A stretch of 64,000 nucleotides of DNA from Halodesulfovibrio spirochaetisodalis (GCF_001672295.1 NZ_JXMS01000004.1:62001-126000); one strand, 5' to 3'; shown: positions 15,450 through 25,116, counted from the first letter of the stretch. Notes: generated by a model from the letters alone, not told the origin. Translations and numbers: made by a program.

Positions 15450-16469
15450 ATGAACACAAATCTCCCCACAAGTTTACAAGCACTCAATCCCAAGGCAGCA
15501 CACACCTGCCTTGGGATTGAGAATTTTATCACAAGCAAGCTGCAAAAATCACTTTCTGGGACTGTTTTGCTTGTTGCTTTATCGGGGGGAGTTGACTCCA
15601 GCGCATTACTTATCATCCTGACATGCCTTGCAAAAAAGAGTGGCTTCACAGTAAAGGCAGCTCACTTCAACCATCAGATTCGTCATGAATCCGATGCAGA
15701 AGAAGCACATGCACAAAGCCTCTGCAACGCATTACACATTGAATTACTTACCGAAAAAGCAGATGTCTGCACCTATGCTTCTGAGAATAAACTTGGTCTC
15801 GAAGAAGCTGCACGCATACTGCGATATGAATTTCTCGAATCCAGTCGCGTTAGCATAGGCGCTGACTGGATTGTCACAGGCCATCACGCCAATGATCTTG
15901 CAGAAGACGTTGTTATGCGTCTTATCCGCGGAACCGGCTGGCCTGCCCTTGGGGGAATGGAAGCTATTTGTAATAATCGCAGGATATTACGACCACTGCT
16001 CATGACACCCAAAAGCACACTTATTTCCTTTGCTCGGTCTTCTTCGCTTATCTGGTGTGAGGATGCATCGAACACAGACAAAAACTTCTTACGCAACCGC
16101 GTACGAACTGAGGTTATCCCATTGTTATGCAAAGAGAATCCCGCTTTTCTCGAAGCAATAACATCTCTATGGGAACTTGCACAGATTGATAGTGATCACT
16201 GGGCGGCTATAATAGATCAACACCTTGATAAAACTGACTTTGAGCAACCTGTCTTGCTTAAAGAAGATCTGAATTCCATGTCCCTCGCCACACGCCTTCG
16301 AATGTACAAGGCAGTACTTGGCAGCATGGGGAAGGGACAGCCGCTTCAACATAACCTGCTTGCTCTTGATGCAGCGTGGAAAGCCAATGTCGGCGGCAAG
16401 GTCGTACAGTTTCCCGGCAACAAGATTGCCACTATCCGTAAGGGCTCGATTTATTTTAGTTACCGATGA
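15450..16469 (+). CDS. tilS: tRNA-Ile lysidine synthetase
   Basis: 339 residues from ATG 15450. The PP-loop ATPase motif SGGVDSS lies at 45-51, then HFNHQIRHESDAEE, and the family block GHHANDLAEDVVMRLIRGTGW. It converts C34 of CAU tRNA-Ile2 to lysidine so that AUA is read as Ile; the candidate substrate tRNA lies at 865-940. The N-terminal region before residue 30 is unusual: it spans a perfect 16-bp inverted repeat, and no clear ribosome-binding site precedes the chosen ATG, so the true start may differ. The C-terminal domain is shorter than in E. coli TilS. It is likely co-transcribed from the hemA operon; adk has its own promoter downstream. Confidence 0.85.
   Translation: MNTNLPTSLQALNPKAAHTCLGIENFITSKLQKSLSGTVLLVALSGGVDSSALLIILTCLAKKSGFTVKAAHFNHQIRHESDAEEAHAQSLCNALHIELLTEKADVCTYASENKLGLEEAARILRYEFLESSRVSIGADWIVTGHHANDLAEDVVMRLIRGTGWPALGGMEAICNNRRILRPLLMTPKSTLISFARSSSLIWCEDASNTDKNFLRNRVRTEVIPLLCKENPAFLEAITSLWELAQIDSDHWAAIIDQHLDKTDFEQPVLLKEDLNSMSLATRLRMYKAVLGSMGKGQPLQHNLLALDAAWKANVGGKVVQFPGNKIATIRKGSIYFSYR
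15483..15521. repeat. Perfect 16-bp inverted repeat at the tilS 5' end
   Basis: Arms CTCAATCCCAAGGCAG and CTGCCTTGGGATTGAG, no mismatch, around the loop CACACAC. As RNA this is a very stable hairpin 33 bases into the called coding sequence. It is followed by AATTTTATC, so it could act as a terminator for the haem operon with a re-start for tilS, or as a translational control element. Confidence 0.8.
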
Positions 16470-16492
16470 TTATTTATTTTATCTCTCTGCGA

Positions 16493-16521
16493 TTGACAGA
16501 CGTAACAGCCTGCTGTATTTC
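16493..16521 (+). promoter_or_regulatory. Sigma-70 promoter of adk
   Basis: TTGACA (16493-16498), 17-base spacer, TATTTC (16516-16521). The predicted start is about 20 bases before the adk ribosome-binding site. Confidence 0.6.
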
Positions 16522-16552
16522 ATTTGTGAAATAAATGACAAGGAGGAATGAG

Positions 16553-17227
16553 GTGAACATTCTCATTTTCGGACCAAATGGCAGTGGTAAAGGTACTCAG
16601 GGCGCTCTCATTAAGAAAAAGTACGATGGCATGGCTCACATTGAGTCCGGTGCTATCTTCCGCGCACACATTGGCGGCGGCACTGAGCTTGGCAAGAAAG
16701 CTAAAGAATACATCGACCGCGGTGACCTCGTACCTGACGAAATCACCATTCCTATGGTTCTCGAAACCTTAAAAGTAGAAGGCGCAAAAGGCTGGCTGCT
16801 TGACGGTTTCCCACGCAACATGGTTCAGGCTGAGAAACTGTACGAAGCTCTCAAAGCTGAAAACATCAAGCTTGACTATGTTGTAGAAATCCTTCTTCCT
16901 CGTGAAGTTGCTAAAAACCGCATCATGGGTCGTCGTCTTTGTGAAAACGACAACAACCACCCTAACAACATCTTCATCGAGCCAATCAAGCCAAACGGTG
17001 AAGAATGTCGTGTCTGTGGCGGCGCACTTTCTGCTCGTGCGGATGACCAGGACGAAGATGCAATCAACAAGCGTCATGACATTTACTACAACACCAGCGA
17101 TGGTACCCTCGCTGCTGCTTACTTCTACAAAGATCTCGCTGCTAAAGGTGAGACCAAATACATTGAGCTTGATGGTGAAGGCACAATCGAATCCATCAAA
17201 GAAACTCTTATTTCTAAGCTCTCTTAG
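16553..17227 (+). CDS. adk: Adenylate kinase with metal-binding LID
   Basis: 224 residues starting at GTG 16553; the longer ATG start at 16535 would place the AAGGAGG ribosome-binding site inside the coding region. The P-loop GPNGSGKGTQ is at residues 7-16, and DGFPRN at 84-89 is the AMP-side signature. The LID carries Cys130, His136 and the pair Cys152-x2-Cys155. That C-x5-H ... C-x2-C order matches the metal site reported for Desulfovibrio gigas adenylate kinase, which binds Zn, Co or Fe, and differs from the four-Cys Zn LID of Gram-positive kinases. It interconverts ATP, AMP and ADP. It has its own promoter and terminator. Confidence 0.9.
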   Translation: MNILIFGPNGSGKGTQGALIKKKYDGMAHIESGAIFRAHIGGGTELGKKAKEYIDRGDLVPDEITIPMVLETLKVEGAKGWLLDGFPRNMVQAEKLYEALKAENIKLDYVVEILLPREVAKNRIMGRRLCENDNNHPNNIFIEPIKPNGEECRVCGGALSARADDQDEDAINKRHDIYYNTSDGTLAAAYFYKDLAAKGETKYIELDGEGTIESIKETLISKLS

Positions 17228-17248
17228 TTTTACAGTTCGCGATCAGAA

Positions 17249-17280
17249 AGACCTCCTGCACATGCAGGAGGTCTTTTTTT
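17249..17280 (+). terminator. Terminator of adk
   Basis: AGACCTCCTGCA / TGCAGGAGGTCT stem followed by TTTTTTT. Confidence 0.85.
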
Positions 17281-17385
17281 GTGCGAAGAATAACACATCA
17301 AATCTACCTTATACTGTGGCTTTACCAAGACATTTCGATATAGTTAACTGTCCATTCCCCATCGTTTATTGCTGGAAGGTGCAGT

Positions 17386-19377
17386 ATGATCCGTCAATAC
17401 TTTTCCGTAGTATTTGTCTCTTTTGCCATGGGCGTATTTCTGCTCGCGTCTCCGCTTGCATCTCCTTGTGCGGCCAGCAAAATAATGAATAACCCCCTAA
17501 CTCCGCCCAACACATTCAGCCCACAAGCTACACTCACAAGCTACCTCACGCATATAACGGAAGCTTTCTCATTGTTGCAGGAGGCCTTTGTACTTGACCT
17601 GAACTCAGACAGAATTTTTACACATACCCCAAAGGTATTACGGCTTCGCGAGGAAGCAAACCTCCACTTTAGAAAAGCAATAGATTGTATTGATCTCTCT
17701 GAAGTTCCAGCAGTCTATAAAAAAGAAATTTCAAAAGAAGTAGTCATTCAGCTCAAGGAAGTGCTGGATAGAATTGACCTACCGAACCTTACTATGGTTC
17801 CAGTTGTGGACAGCTCAGGAAAAACACTGGAAAAATGCTGGCGTGTGCCCAAAACTCCCATAGAGATGACCTTAATTACCGAAGGAGATCGGAACGGCGA
17901 ATACTTATTCAACGCGGAGACTGTAGCTAAGGTTCCAGAACTATATGAGATGGCAAAACGCCTTCCATATAAGAACCATGATACAGAATATTTTTTCCAA
18001 TTTTATATTTCCACCCCCGGCAGCCTTCTTCCGCCTAAGTGGTTCCACTACATCCCCCGCTGGATGTCAGCAGAGATTTATTTTGGCGAAACTATATTTC
18101 AATGGACAATGCTGTCGCTCTCCTTCCTTTTCCTCATCATTGTGACTTCCCTTGTGTACAGATTCTGCAGCAAACGCATCAATCCGGAGCATCCTATCCG
18201 CTCTGACATGTACAAACTGGCTCTTCCTCTCATACTTTCGTTTCTCGCCTATACACTGATGCATTTTCTTGAAAACACTATCAACCTGTCAGGCGCAACG
18301 CTGTACTATACCACTGGATTGCTCGACGTTATAAAATGGCTGAGTGCAGCATGGGCAATTGTCGTTGGTGGTAGCCTTGCCGCAAATATTTTCATTGCAA
18401 ACCCTAACGTTAACCCACAATCCATTGACGCAAGTCTGATACGAACTATCGCCTATCTTTTCAGCATCTTTTTAGCTATCTGCATTCTCTTCTATGGTGG
18501 ATCCAACCTAGGATTACCACTTATTCCCATCGTCACAGGTTTAGGTGTGATTGGTCTGGCAGTATCACTTGCAGCCAAGCCAACCATTGAAAATATCATC
18601 GGTGGGCTGACCCTCTTTGCTGACCGGACAGTCCGCATCGGGGAGTACTGTGCTTTTGAAGACCAATGGGGGAAAGTCCTGCATATCGGCCTACGGTCAA
18701 CACGCATACGCGCCGGAGACAGAACAGTCATTTCCATCCCGAATGCTATTTTCTCCCAGATGCAGCTGGTCAACATTTCTCATCGTGATATTTACAGATT
18801 CAGTGAGTACCTTCACCTCAGACAAGAAACTACCGGTACACAGTTGCGCTGGATAATTGCCCACATTCGAGAAATGCTTGTGGCTCATCCCAAAGTGCTC
18901 TCAAAATATCTGTACAGAGTAAAATTAGATTCCTATGGAAATTATTCCAAGGTCATCCGAGTATACACTTTTATCAGCGGAGACTTACGGTGGGAGGAAT
19001 ATCTGGAAGTGCGACAGGATCTGCTATTCCGCATTGCTGAAATCATCCATGAAGCAGGAAGCGATTTTGCGTACCCGTCACAGACAATATACCTTGCCAA
19101 AGATCGTGGTAAAATTACTCCAACAGAACAAGTCCTGATGGACATGGAACGACCTGAGCAAGAGTATCCGTACCCGAATACCAGTGATAACCGCTATGAC
19201 GAACTGCTGGACAGGATGCATTATCCACCGACGAGCGAAGAAGATTTTGTAGGCTTGCCACTCAGAGACAAAAGCGAGTTGGATGATGACGAAAATGCCG
19301 AAGTAGCAGCAGGCGATGAAGATACTAAAAACGCTGATGAGGCAGAGAAAAAGGACTACAGAGTCCTCCGACGATAA
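17386..19377 (+). CDS. Large MscS-type mechanosensitive channel with N-terminal extension
   Basis: 663 residues. An N-terminal hydrophobic segment ending near SPCAA looks like a signal peptide. Residues about 30-225 form a soluble, presumably periplasmic domain without a family I recognise. Five hydrophobic helices follow (about 233-395), the last being the pore-lining helix with GLGVIGLAVSLAAKPTIENI. The conserved MscS beta domain comes next, with LFADRTVRIGEY and DRTVISIPNAIFSQMQLVNIS, then the alpha/beta cytoplasmic domain, then an acidic Glu/Asp-rich tail (about 625-655). MscS channels open under membrane tension to release solutes in osmotic downshock. It is monocistronic and converges on trkH through a shared terminator. 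Confidence 0.8.
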   Translation: MIRQYFSVVFVSFAMGVFLLASPLASPCAASKIMNNPLTPPNTFSPQATLTSYLTHITEAFSLLQEAFVLDLNSDRIFTHTPKVLRLREEANLHFRKAIDCIDLSEVPAVYKKEISKEVVIQLKEVLDRIDLPNLTMVPVVDSSGKTLEKCWRVPKTPIEMTLITEGDRNGEYLFNAETVAKVPELYEMAKRLPYKNHDTEYFFQFYISTPGSLLPPKWFHYIPRWMSAEIYFGETIFQWTMLSLSFLFLIIVTSLVYRFCSKRINPEHPIRSDMYKLALPLILSFLAYTLMHFLENTINLSGATLYYTTGLLDVIKWLSAAWAIVVGGSLAANIFIANPNVNPQSIDASLIRTIAYLFSIFLAICILFYGGSNLGLPLIPIVTGLGVIGLAVSLAAKPTIENIIGGLTLFADRTVRIGEYCAFEDQWGKVLHIGLRSTRIRAGDRTVISIPNAIFSQMQLVNISHRDIYRFSEYLHLRQETTGTQLRWIIAHIREMLVAHPKVLSKYLYRVKLDSYGNYSKVIRVYTFISGDLRWEEYLEVRQDLLFRIAEIIHEAGSDFAYPSQTIYLAKDRGKITPTEQVLMDMERPEQEYPYPNTSDNRYDELLDRMHYPPTSEEDFVGLPLRDKSELDDDENAEVAAGDEDTKNADEAEKKDYRVLRR

Positions 19378-19402
19378 AATCGCTAGTGCTTGTAATTATA
19401 GA

Positions 19403-19449
19403 AAAAAGCCAGAGAGAACCGTGTGTAACATCGGTTCTCTCTGGCTTTT
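19403..19449. terminator. Bidirectional terminator between the MscS gene and trkH
   Basis: AAAAGCCAGAGAGAACCG / CGGTTCTCTCTGGCTTTT, perfect 18-bp arms with A- and T-runs at the ends, between converging genes. Confidence 0.85.
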
Positions 19450-19490
19450 CATGTCATTTTATTTTGCTGCGGAAGCACCCGCAGGTATTT

Positions 19491-20939
19491 TTATTTTTTC
19501 CAAAACTCAGGAACAAACAATATGAAAACTGTATAAATTTCCAATCTGCCAAGCAGCATGCACAGGGTCAAAACCCATTTGGCAAACGCCGGAAGGTGTG
19601 CAAAGTTCTCTGCAGGCCCTACAGATCCGAGTCCCGGGCCAATGTTGCCGATACATGCAACAACAGCGGCGAAGGATGTAAGAACATCAAGTCCTGTGGC
19701 AGAAAGTAAAAATCCAGAAAGAACAAACAGCGCAAGATAAATAACAAAAAAGCCAAGTACACCGGACATAACACTTTGCTGAACAGTACGGCCGCCAAGC
19801 TTAATATGCTTAACAGCTCTCGGGTGCACTAACCGGAACAACTCATGATAGCCCTGCTTGAGCAACAGTTGAATACGCATGCACTTCATGCCACCACCTG
19901 TTGAGCCTGCACACCCACCTAAAAACATGAGGAAAAGCAGCATTGCCTGTGCAAGAGGCGCCCATAATTCATAATCCGCTGTGGCAAAACCGGTTGTAGT
20001 ACAGATGGAAACAACCTGAAACGCTGCATACTGTACTGAAGCCGAAAACGAATCGTAATTAGAACCATACACAGTAAATGTAATTACCGCTGTGAACACC
20101 AGAATAATCAGAGTGTAAAACCTAAACTCAGAATCTTTCCAGAAACACTTCATATCGCCTGCAAGCGCCCTGAAATGCAAAGAAAAGTTTGCACCGGCAA
20201 TAAACATAAAAATGGTAATTACCCAGTCAATGTAGGCACTGTCATAATACCCTGCAGACGTATTCTTTGTGGAAAATCCACCCGTCGCCATTGTCCCGAA
20301 GGTGTGACAGATGGCATCAAACAGATCCATGCCGCCAAACATGAGCAAGATGCAAAGCAGGAATGAAAAGAGAACGTAGACCTTCCAGAGTGCTGCGGCT
20401 GTATCCTTGATACGCGGCTTCAACTTATCAGGGACAGGCCCGGGAACTTCCGCTTTATACAGCTGCATGCCACCGACTCCAAGGAACGGCAAGATAGCCA
20501 GTGAAAGCACGATGATGCCCATCCCGCCGAGCCAGTGTGTCAAACTGCGCCACATAAGCAGACTGCGCGGCACAGCTTCAATATCAGACAATACACTGGA
20601 ACCAGTCGTAGTAAAACCGGATATGGACTCAAAAACACAATCTGTCCACGAAGGAAAAACTTCACCAAAGTAGAACGGTAATGCCCCCGCAAGTCCGGCA
20701 GCAAGCCAGCCCACAGCAACAATAGCCATCCCCTCTCTGTGATTCATCATCAACTTTTGCTTGGGACGAAACGTGAGAAACAGAGCCGCCCCGACCCACA
20801 AGGTCACCACCGTGGAACTAAGCAGCGGGAATAATCCTGCATCCTGATAATAGAGAGCCCAACCAATAGGAAAGAACATTGTCAGGCCAACAGCGCCTAA
20901 CAATGCTCCAATGATGTAAAGGCAGTATTTAACACGCAT
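19491..20939 (-). CDS. trkH: Trk-type potassium uptake membrane subunit TrkH
   Basis: 482 residues with about ten hydrophobic helices. Four filter-like loops are visible in order: SGFTTTGSS (about 107-115), MATGGFST (about 220), TTTGFATADY (about 313) and GNIGPGLGSVG (about 433). These line the K+ pathway of the TrkH/KtrB family. The protein is a proton- or sodium-dependent or gated K+ transporter in the inner membrane. It begins 7 bases after the trkA stop, so both subunits are co-expressed. No promoter is evident in between. Confidence 0.9.
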   Translation of the reverse strand: MRVKYCLYIIGALLGAVGLTMFFPIGWALYYQDAGLFPLLSSTVVTLWVGAALFLTFRPKQKLMMNHREGMAIVAVGWLAAGLAGALPFYFGEVFPSWTDCVFESISGFTTTGSSVLSDIEAVPRSLLMWRSLTHWLGGMGIIVLSLAILPFLGVGGMQLYKAEVPGPVPDKLKPRIKDTAAALWKVYVLFSFLLCILLMFGGMDLFDAICHTFGTMATGGFSTKNTSAGYYDSAYIDWVITIFMFIAGANFSLHFRALAGDMKCFWKDSEFRFYTLIILVFTAVITFTVYGSNYDSFSASVQYAAFQVVSICTTTGFATADYELWAPLAQAMLLFLMFLGGCAGSTGGGMKCMRIQLLLKQGYHELFRLVHPRAVKHIKLGGRTVQQSVMSGVLGFFVIYLALFVLSGFLLSATGLDVLTSFAAVVACIGNIGPGLGSVGPAENFAHLPAFAKWVLTLCMLLGRLEIYTVFILFVPEFWKK

Positions 20940-20946
20940 ACTGAAC

Positions 20947-22344
20947 CTACACGGATTGCAGTGTTACCAGCAAAGCCTGTTCGACTCGGGCAACGTTTTC
21001 CGGAGTGGTAAGGATAATAATGCGGTCATCAGGGTGGATGACACTTTCACCGCTTGGAATAATAATCTCTGTTCCGCGGGTAATCCCCATAACCAGAGTT
21101 CCTTTAGGGAACGGAAGGTCTTTAATAGGCTTCCCGACAATTTCAGAATTATTTTCTGCAATAGCTTCAAGTGCTTCAGCACCTTCACCACTGATGGAAA
21201 CAGAGGAAAGAACTTTACCCTGTCGCACGTATTGAAGAATTGAGTTAACAGCAGACAATCGAGGTGAAACAGAATGGTCAATACCGACCGCTTTAATCAG
21301 CGGCTGGTACGCCAGCTTGTTTACACGGGTAACGGTTTTCTTCACGCCTAGGTTCTTAGCAAGGAGTGATGTAAGAATATTAGTTTCTTCATCTGAGGTA
21401 AGAGAGACAACAACGTCCATCTCCGCAATATTCTCTTCCTGCAAAAATTCCTGATCCGTTCCGTCACCGCAAAGCACCAGAGGCGCATCAAGCTTTTCAG
21501 CCAAAACGCTGCATCTGGCAGGGTTGGAATCAACAATCTTGGTATGAATGCCTTTTTCCTCGAACAAGGAAGCAAGCCTGAAACCAATATTGCCACCACC
21601 GATGATGAACGCATTTTTAATAGGATCAAGGCTTCTGCCACAAGCCTTACGGACGGACTCGATACTGGTATCTTTGCAAACAAAGTACACAATATCGTCC
21701 TGTTTAAGCACATCACCACCGCCCGGAATAATCAGCACTTCATCGCGCACAATAGCAGCGATGATAACATCTGTATCCGGTACAACACTTCGGAAGTTCA
21801 TAAGCGGCTGATCCAATAAAGGACCATGCTCAAGGCGAACGCCGATCAGCTTAACTTTGCCAGCAGCAAATTCATTGTAATCCACCGCTCCCGGCATAGA
21901 CAGAAGGCGGTCGATACTTTTGATAACTTCAACTTCAGGGTTGATGATCGCAGAAATATTGAGAAGATTTTCTGATAACTCTTTACTATATCCGCTGTAT
22001 TCTTCGTTGCGGATACGTGCGAGTTTTTTAGCACTAGGAGCAATAATATTGGCAAATAAACATGCAATAATATTAACTTCATCACTGTCTGTAACTGCCA
22101 GAAAAATATCGGCATTTTCAGCACCAGCATTTTTCAGCACTTCTGGACTGGAACCGGAACCAAGAATTGTCTGCACATCCAGAACCTCAGAGATTCTTCT
22201 GAGTGCATTTTCATCCTGATCGATAACAACAACCTGCTTATTTTCCTGAGCAAGACGATGCGAAATGTGATAACCCACTTCGCCAGCTCCGACGATAACA
22301 ACTTTAAGCTGGTCAACCTTAGGTTCCCGATGGAATAAACGCAT
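20947..22344 (-). CDS. trkA: Trk potassium uptake regulatory subunit TrkA
   Basis: 465 residues in two similar halves, each an RCK N- and C-domain. The first NAD-binding motif is VVIVGAGEVGYHIS (about 17-30) with acidic VIDQDE behind it; the second is IIGGGNIGFRLAS (about 236-248) with KIVDSNP. The start was placed at ATG 22344 (MRLFHREPK); the open frame reaches 22362 from TTG, but GGGAG lies before the ATG. TrkA binds NAD(H) and ATP/ADP and gates TrkH. The upstream 22363-22560 region is a plain intergenic gap with no element that I can name. Confidence 0.9.
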   Translation of the reverse strand: MRLFHREPKVDQLKVVIVGAGEVGYHISHRLAQENKQVVVIDQDENALRRISEVLDVQTILGSGSSPEVLKNAGAENADIFLAVTDSDEVNIIACLFANIIAPSAKKLARIRNEEYSGYSKELSENLLNISAIINPEVEVIKSIDRLLSMPGAVDYNEFAAGKVKLIGVRLEHGPLLDQPLMNFRSVVPDTDVIIAAIVRDEVLIIPGGGDVLKQDDIVYFVCKDTSIESVRKACGRSLDPIKNAFIIGGGNIGFRLASLFEEKGIHTKIVDSNPARCSVLAEKLDAPLVLCGDGTDQEFLQEENIAEMDVVVSLTSDEETNILTSLLAKNLGVKKTVTRVNKLAYQPLIKAVGIDHSVSPRLSAVNSILQYVRQGKVLSSVSISGEGAEALEAIAENNSEIVGKPIKDLPFPKGTLVMGITRGTEIIIPSGESVIHPDDRIIILTTPENVARVEQALLVTLQSV

Positions 22345-22564
22345 AAAGAGAGTCACTCCCAAGAACGTGAGATATAAAAAAAGTTAGGGGCATACGCCCC
22401 GACTATTGTGACCATGAAAATATGTCACTAAAACATCTCACAGATAATTGAATCCTAGACACTGCAGCAAGCTATGCACACCACATATTTCACTGCACTG
22501 TATTGAAAAATTTATCAGATTCAAGACACAACATCAACCATGCAGAATCACGGAAAAATGCAAA

Positions 22565-22598
22565 GAAAAAAGCCCGCTGAACAGCGGGCTTTTTTTTG
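22565..22598 (-). terminator. Terminator of rpsT
   Basis: Stem AAAAGCCCGCTG/CAGCGGGCTTTT around loop AA, read leftward after the rpsT stop at 22618. Confidence 0.85.
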
Positions 22599-22617
22599 AA
22601 AAGTCAAGCAGGACAGA

Positions 22618-22884
22618 CTAGGCTTTAATGCCAGCAACAGCCTTGCTCAGACGGGAGATCTTGCGTCCAGCGGTTTTCCAGTGGATAACGCCTTTACCGG
22701 CTGCTTTATCCAGAATACCGTTAGCTACGCGGAGAGCTTCCTGAGCTTTCGCCAGATCTTCTTCGAGTACTGCTGCGCGAACGTCTTTAACAACGTTACG
22801 AACGCGAGTTTTCATTGCGCGGTTACGTGCAGCACGCTTAAGGGACTGACGATGTCTCTTGATGGCAGATTTATGGTTAGCCAA
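22618..22884 (-). CDS. rpsT: 30S ribosomal protein S20
   Basis: 88 residues from a TTG start at 22884, fixed by TTTGGAGGA upstream and by the invariant N-terminal [16 protein letters not shown]. The longer frame to 22899 includes the ribosome-binding site. Basic helical body, normal size. S20 binds 16S rRNA early in 30S assembly. It has its own consensus promoter (22955-22983) and terminator; in E. coli the initiation codon is also non-ATG and used in autoregulation, so the TTG here may serve similar control. Confidence 0.95.
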   Translation of the reverse strand: MANHKSAIKRHRQSLKRAARNRAMKTRVRNVVKDVRAAVLEEDLAKAQEALRVANGILDKAAGKGVIHWKTAGRKISRLSKAVAGIKA

Positions 22885-22954
22885 GGTAATTTCCTCCAAA
22901 ACTATATGGTAGTAAGATTCAAAATAAAGACCTTACTGGAACACGGGAACTAGC

Positions 22955-22983
22955 TCATTACGCTCATCACAGCGCACTGTCAA
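22955..22983 (-). promoter_or_regulatory. Strong promoter of rpsT
   Basis: On the minus strand TTGACA (22983-22978), 17-base spacer, TAATGA (22960-22955). The distance to the TTG start is about 70 bases. Confidence 0.65.
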
Positions 22984-23025
22984 CTTATTTCCCATTTTTT
23001 ATAAACAATCCAGTGAGGGAACAAT

Positions 23026-25116
23026 CTACATCTGCAAAGCAGAAAAATCAGCAAGACGACCAAGCTGCTGTACAAGGGCGCTCAACAGATTCAAACGGTT
23101 TGCGCGCACCTTCTGGTCGTCACACATAACCATAACATTATCAAAGAATGCATCAACTGCAGGACGAAGTTCTGCAAGCAATCCAAATAATGCATCAAAG
23201 TCTTCTTCTGCCCAAAGCTGTGCAAACTTAGGAGCAACATCTTCGAGAGCTTGTGCAAATGCTTTTTCAGCATCATTTTCAAATAATGCTGCATCGTATG
23301 TACCGTTCAGCTCAATGCCTGCTTCACTACCCTGCTTGCGGATAATATTAGCAGCACGCTTGAAGGTAAGAACAGCCTGATCGAATCCTTCGCCTTTGCT
23401 GTATGCAGCAAGTGCTTTCAAACGAGCATCTGCAGCCCATACATCATCAGCATCAGCACCGAGCACTGCTTCAACCAACAGGGTTTCATATCCCTTGCTG
23501 GTAAAGTAGTTCTTAAGACGCTGCGCAAAGAACTCATTAAGCTTGGTAAGAGCTTCCTGCTCATCCAGCTTCCAGCTGATACCTTCGTAACGGCTTTGCG
23601 CAGTTGCAAAAAGCTCTGCTGCAGAAATACGAAGATGTTTTTCAATAATAATACGTGCAATACCAAGACAACAACGGCGCAGTGCGTACGGATCAGCAGC
23701 ACCTGTCGGAATCATGCCGAGCCCGAAGCACCCCGCAAGGGTGTCAGCCTTGTCCGCCATGGAAACCAAAGCACCACCCATTGAGGACGGAACCGGAGAG
23801 TCTGGGCCTGCAGGCAGATATTGCTCTGCAATAGCCTGAGCAACAACATCGGTTTCACCTTTACGTGCTGCATAAATGCCGCCCATGATACCCTGAAGGC
23901 TGTCAAATTCACCAACCATTTCAGAAACAAGGTCAGCTTTACATATGCGACCTGCACGTTCAGCATCAGTTGCAATCTCAGGAGCAACCTTAGAAGCAAG
24001 GTCAGCACACAGACCGGAAATACGACGAGTTTTGTTGCCCATGCTACCAAGCGGTGCAAGGAAGATAACGTTGTCGAGTTTTTCAAGCCATGTGTCGATG
24101 TCAACTTTCAGGTCAGTATTCCAGAAGAAACGACCGTCTTCGAGGCGCGCACGCAATACACGCTCCCAGCCTACTTTTACCACTTCCATTTCATTCGGAG
24201 TAGTATTCAGTACAGTCAGGAAGTGCGGCAACAGGTTGCCTTCGGCATCTTCTACACCAAAGCTCTTCTGATGGCTCTGCATGCTGGTAAGTAATGCCTG
24301 ACGCGGCAGTTCAAGGAAAGACGCATCAAAATCACCAAGACATGCGATTGGATGCTCAACAAGTCCCTGTACTTCATCAAGAAGACTGTCTTTCCAGATA
24401 ATGCGTCCGCCTGCTTTCTCAGCAAGGGCATTGCCTTCTTCAATAATTGTAGCACGACGTTTTTCTGCAGAAAGAACAACTGCGCACTTTTCTTCAATAG
24501 TATGTGCATAGTCCGTTGCGTTCGCCACAACAAACGGTCCTGCTGCATGCACGCGATGACCGTATGTTTCGTTGCCGGAAGCAAGTTCAGCAACTTCAAA
24601 CGGAACAACCGCGTCATCAAGCATCGCCAGCACCCAACGAAGCGGGCGGGCAAATGTAAATTCCTGATCACCCCATTTCATCTTCTTAGCAAAAGGAAGA
24701 TGGGCAATCATTTCAGGGCAGAACGTCGCAAGCAGGTCAGCAGTTTTTGCACCACCCATTTTTTTACGAACTGCAAGGTACTCACCTTTATCAGTTTCAA
24801 GGCGGAAAGCATCAGCAAGGTCTACACCCTGAGTCTTTGCAAAGCCAGCAGCAGCTTTTGTCGGGTTACCGTCTGCATCATATGCGATGCGAACAGGAGG
24901 ACCCGGAACGACTTCTTCACTTTCCTTCTGCAACCCGGCAATGTCATACACCATTACAGCTGCACGACGAGGGGTTACGTGTGATTCTACCTTGTCAAAT
25001 TCCACATTGGATTCTTTAAGAAAGCTGGAAAGACGAGTAATTAATTCTTTTTCCAACCCCTTTTGAAAACGGGCGGGAAGCTCTTCTGTGCCGATTTCCA
25101 AAACAAATAAGGACAT
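23026..25116 (-). CDS. glyS: Glycyl-tRNA synthetase beta subunit
   Basis: 696 residues, typical of bacterial GlyS. The start MSLFVLEIGTEELPARF is the family N terminus, and AGGAAG lies before the ATG. Other family blocks are HVTPRRAAVMV, GRFFWNTDLK and DPYALRRCCLGIAR. The C terminus holds the anticodon-binding DALR-like region (VLTFKRAANIIRK). With GlyQ it forms the alpha2beta2 enzyme that charges tRNA-Gly. It follows glyQ by 16 bases. The gap to rpsT contains the rpsT promoter and no obvious terminator for this operon. Confidence 0.95.
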   Translation of the reverse strand: MSLFVLEIGTEELPARFQKGLEKELITRLSSFLKESNVEFDKVESHVTPRRAAVMVYDIAGLQKESEEVVPGPPVRIAYDADGNPTKAAAGFAKTQGVDLADAFRLETDKGEYLAVRKKMGGAKTADLLATFCPEMIAHLPFAKKMKWGDQEFTFARPLRWVLAMLDDAVVPFEVAELASGNETYGHRVHAAGPFVVANATDYAHTIEEKCAVVLSAEKRRATIIEEGNALAEKAGGRIIWKDSLLDEVQGLVEHPIACLGDFDASFLELPRQALLTSMQSHQKSFGVEDAEGNLLPHFLTVLNTTPNEMEVVKVGWERVLRARLEDGRFFWNTDLKVDIDTWLEKLDNVIFLAPLGSMGNKTRRISGLCADLASKVAPEIATDAERAGRICKADLVSEMVGEFDSLQGIMGGIYAARKGETDVVAQAIAEQYLPAGPDSPVPSSMGGALVSMADKADTLAGCFGLGMIPTGAADPYALRRCCLGIARIIIEKHLRISAAELFATAQSRYEGISWKLDEQEALTKLNEFFAQRLKNYFTSKGYETLLVEAVLGADADDVWAADARLKALAAYSKGEGFDQAVLTFKRAANIIRKQGSEAGIELNGTYDAALFENDAEKAFAQALEDVAPKFAQLWAEEDFDALFGLLAELRPAVDAFFDNVMVMCDDQKVRANRLNLLSALVQQLGRLADFSALQM

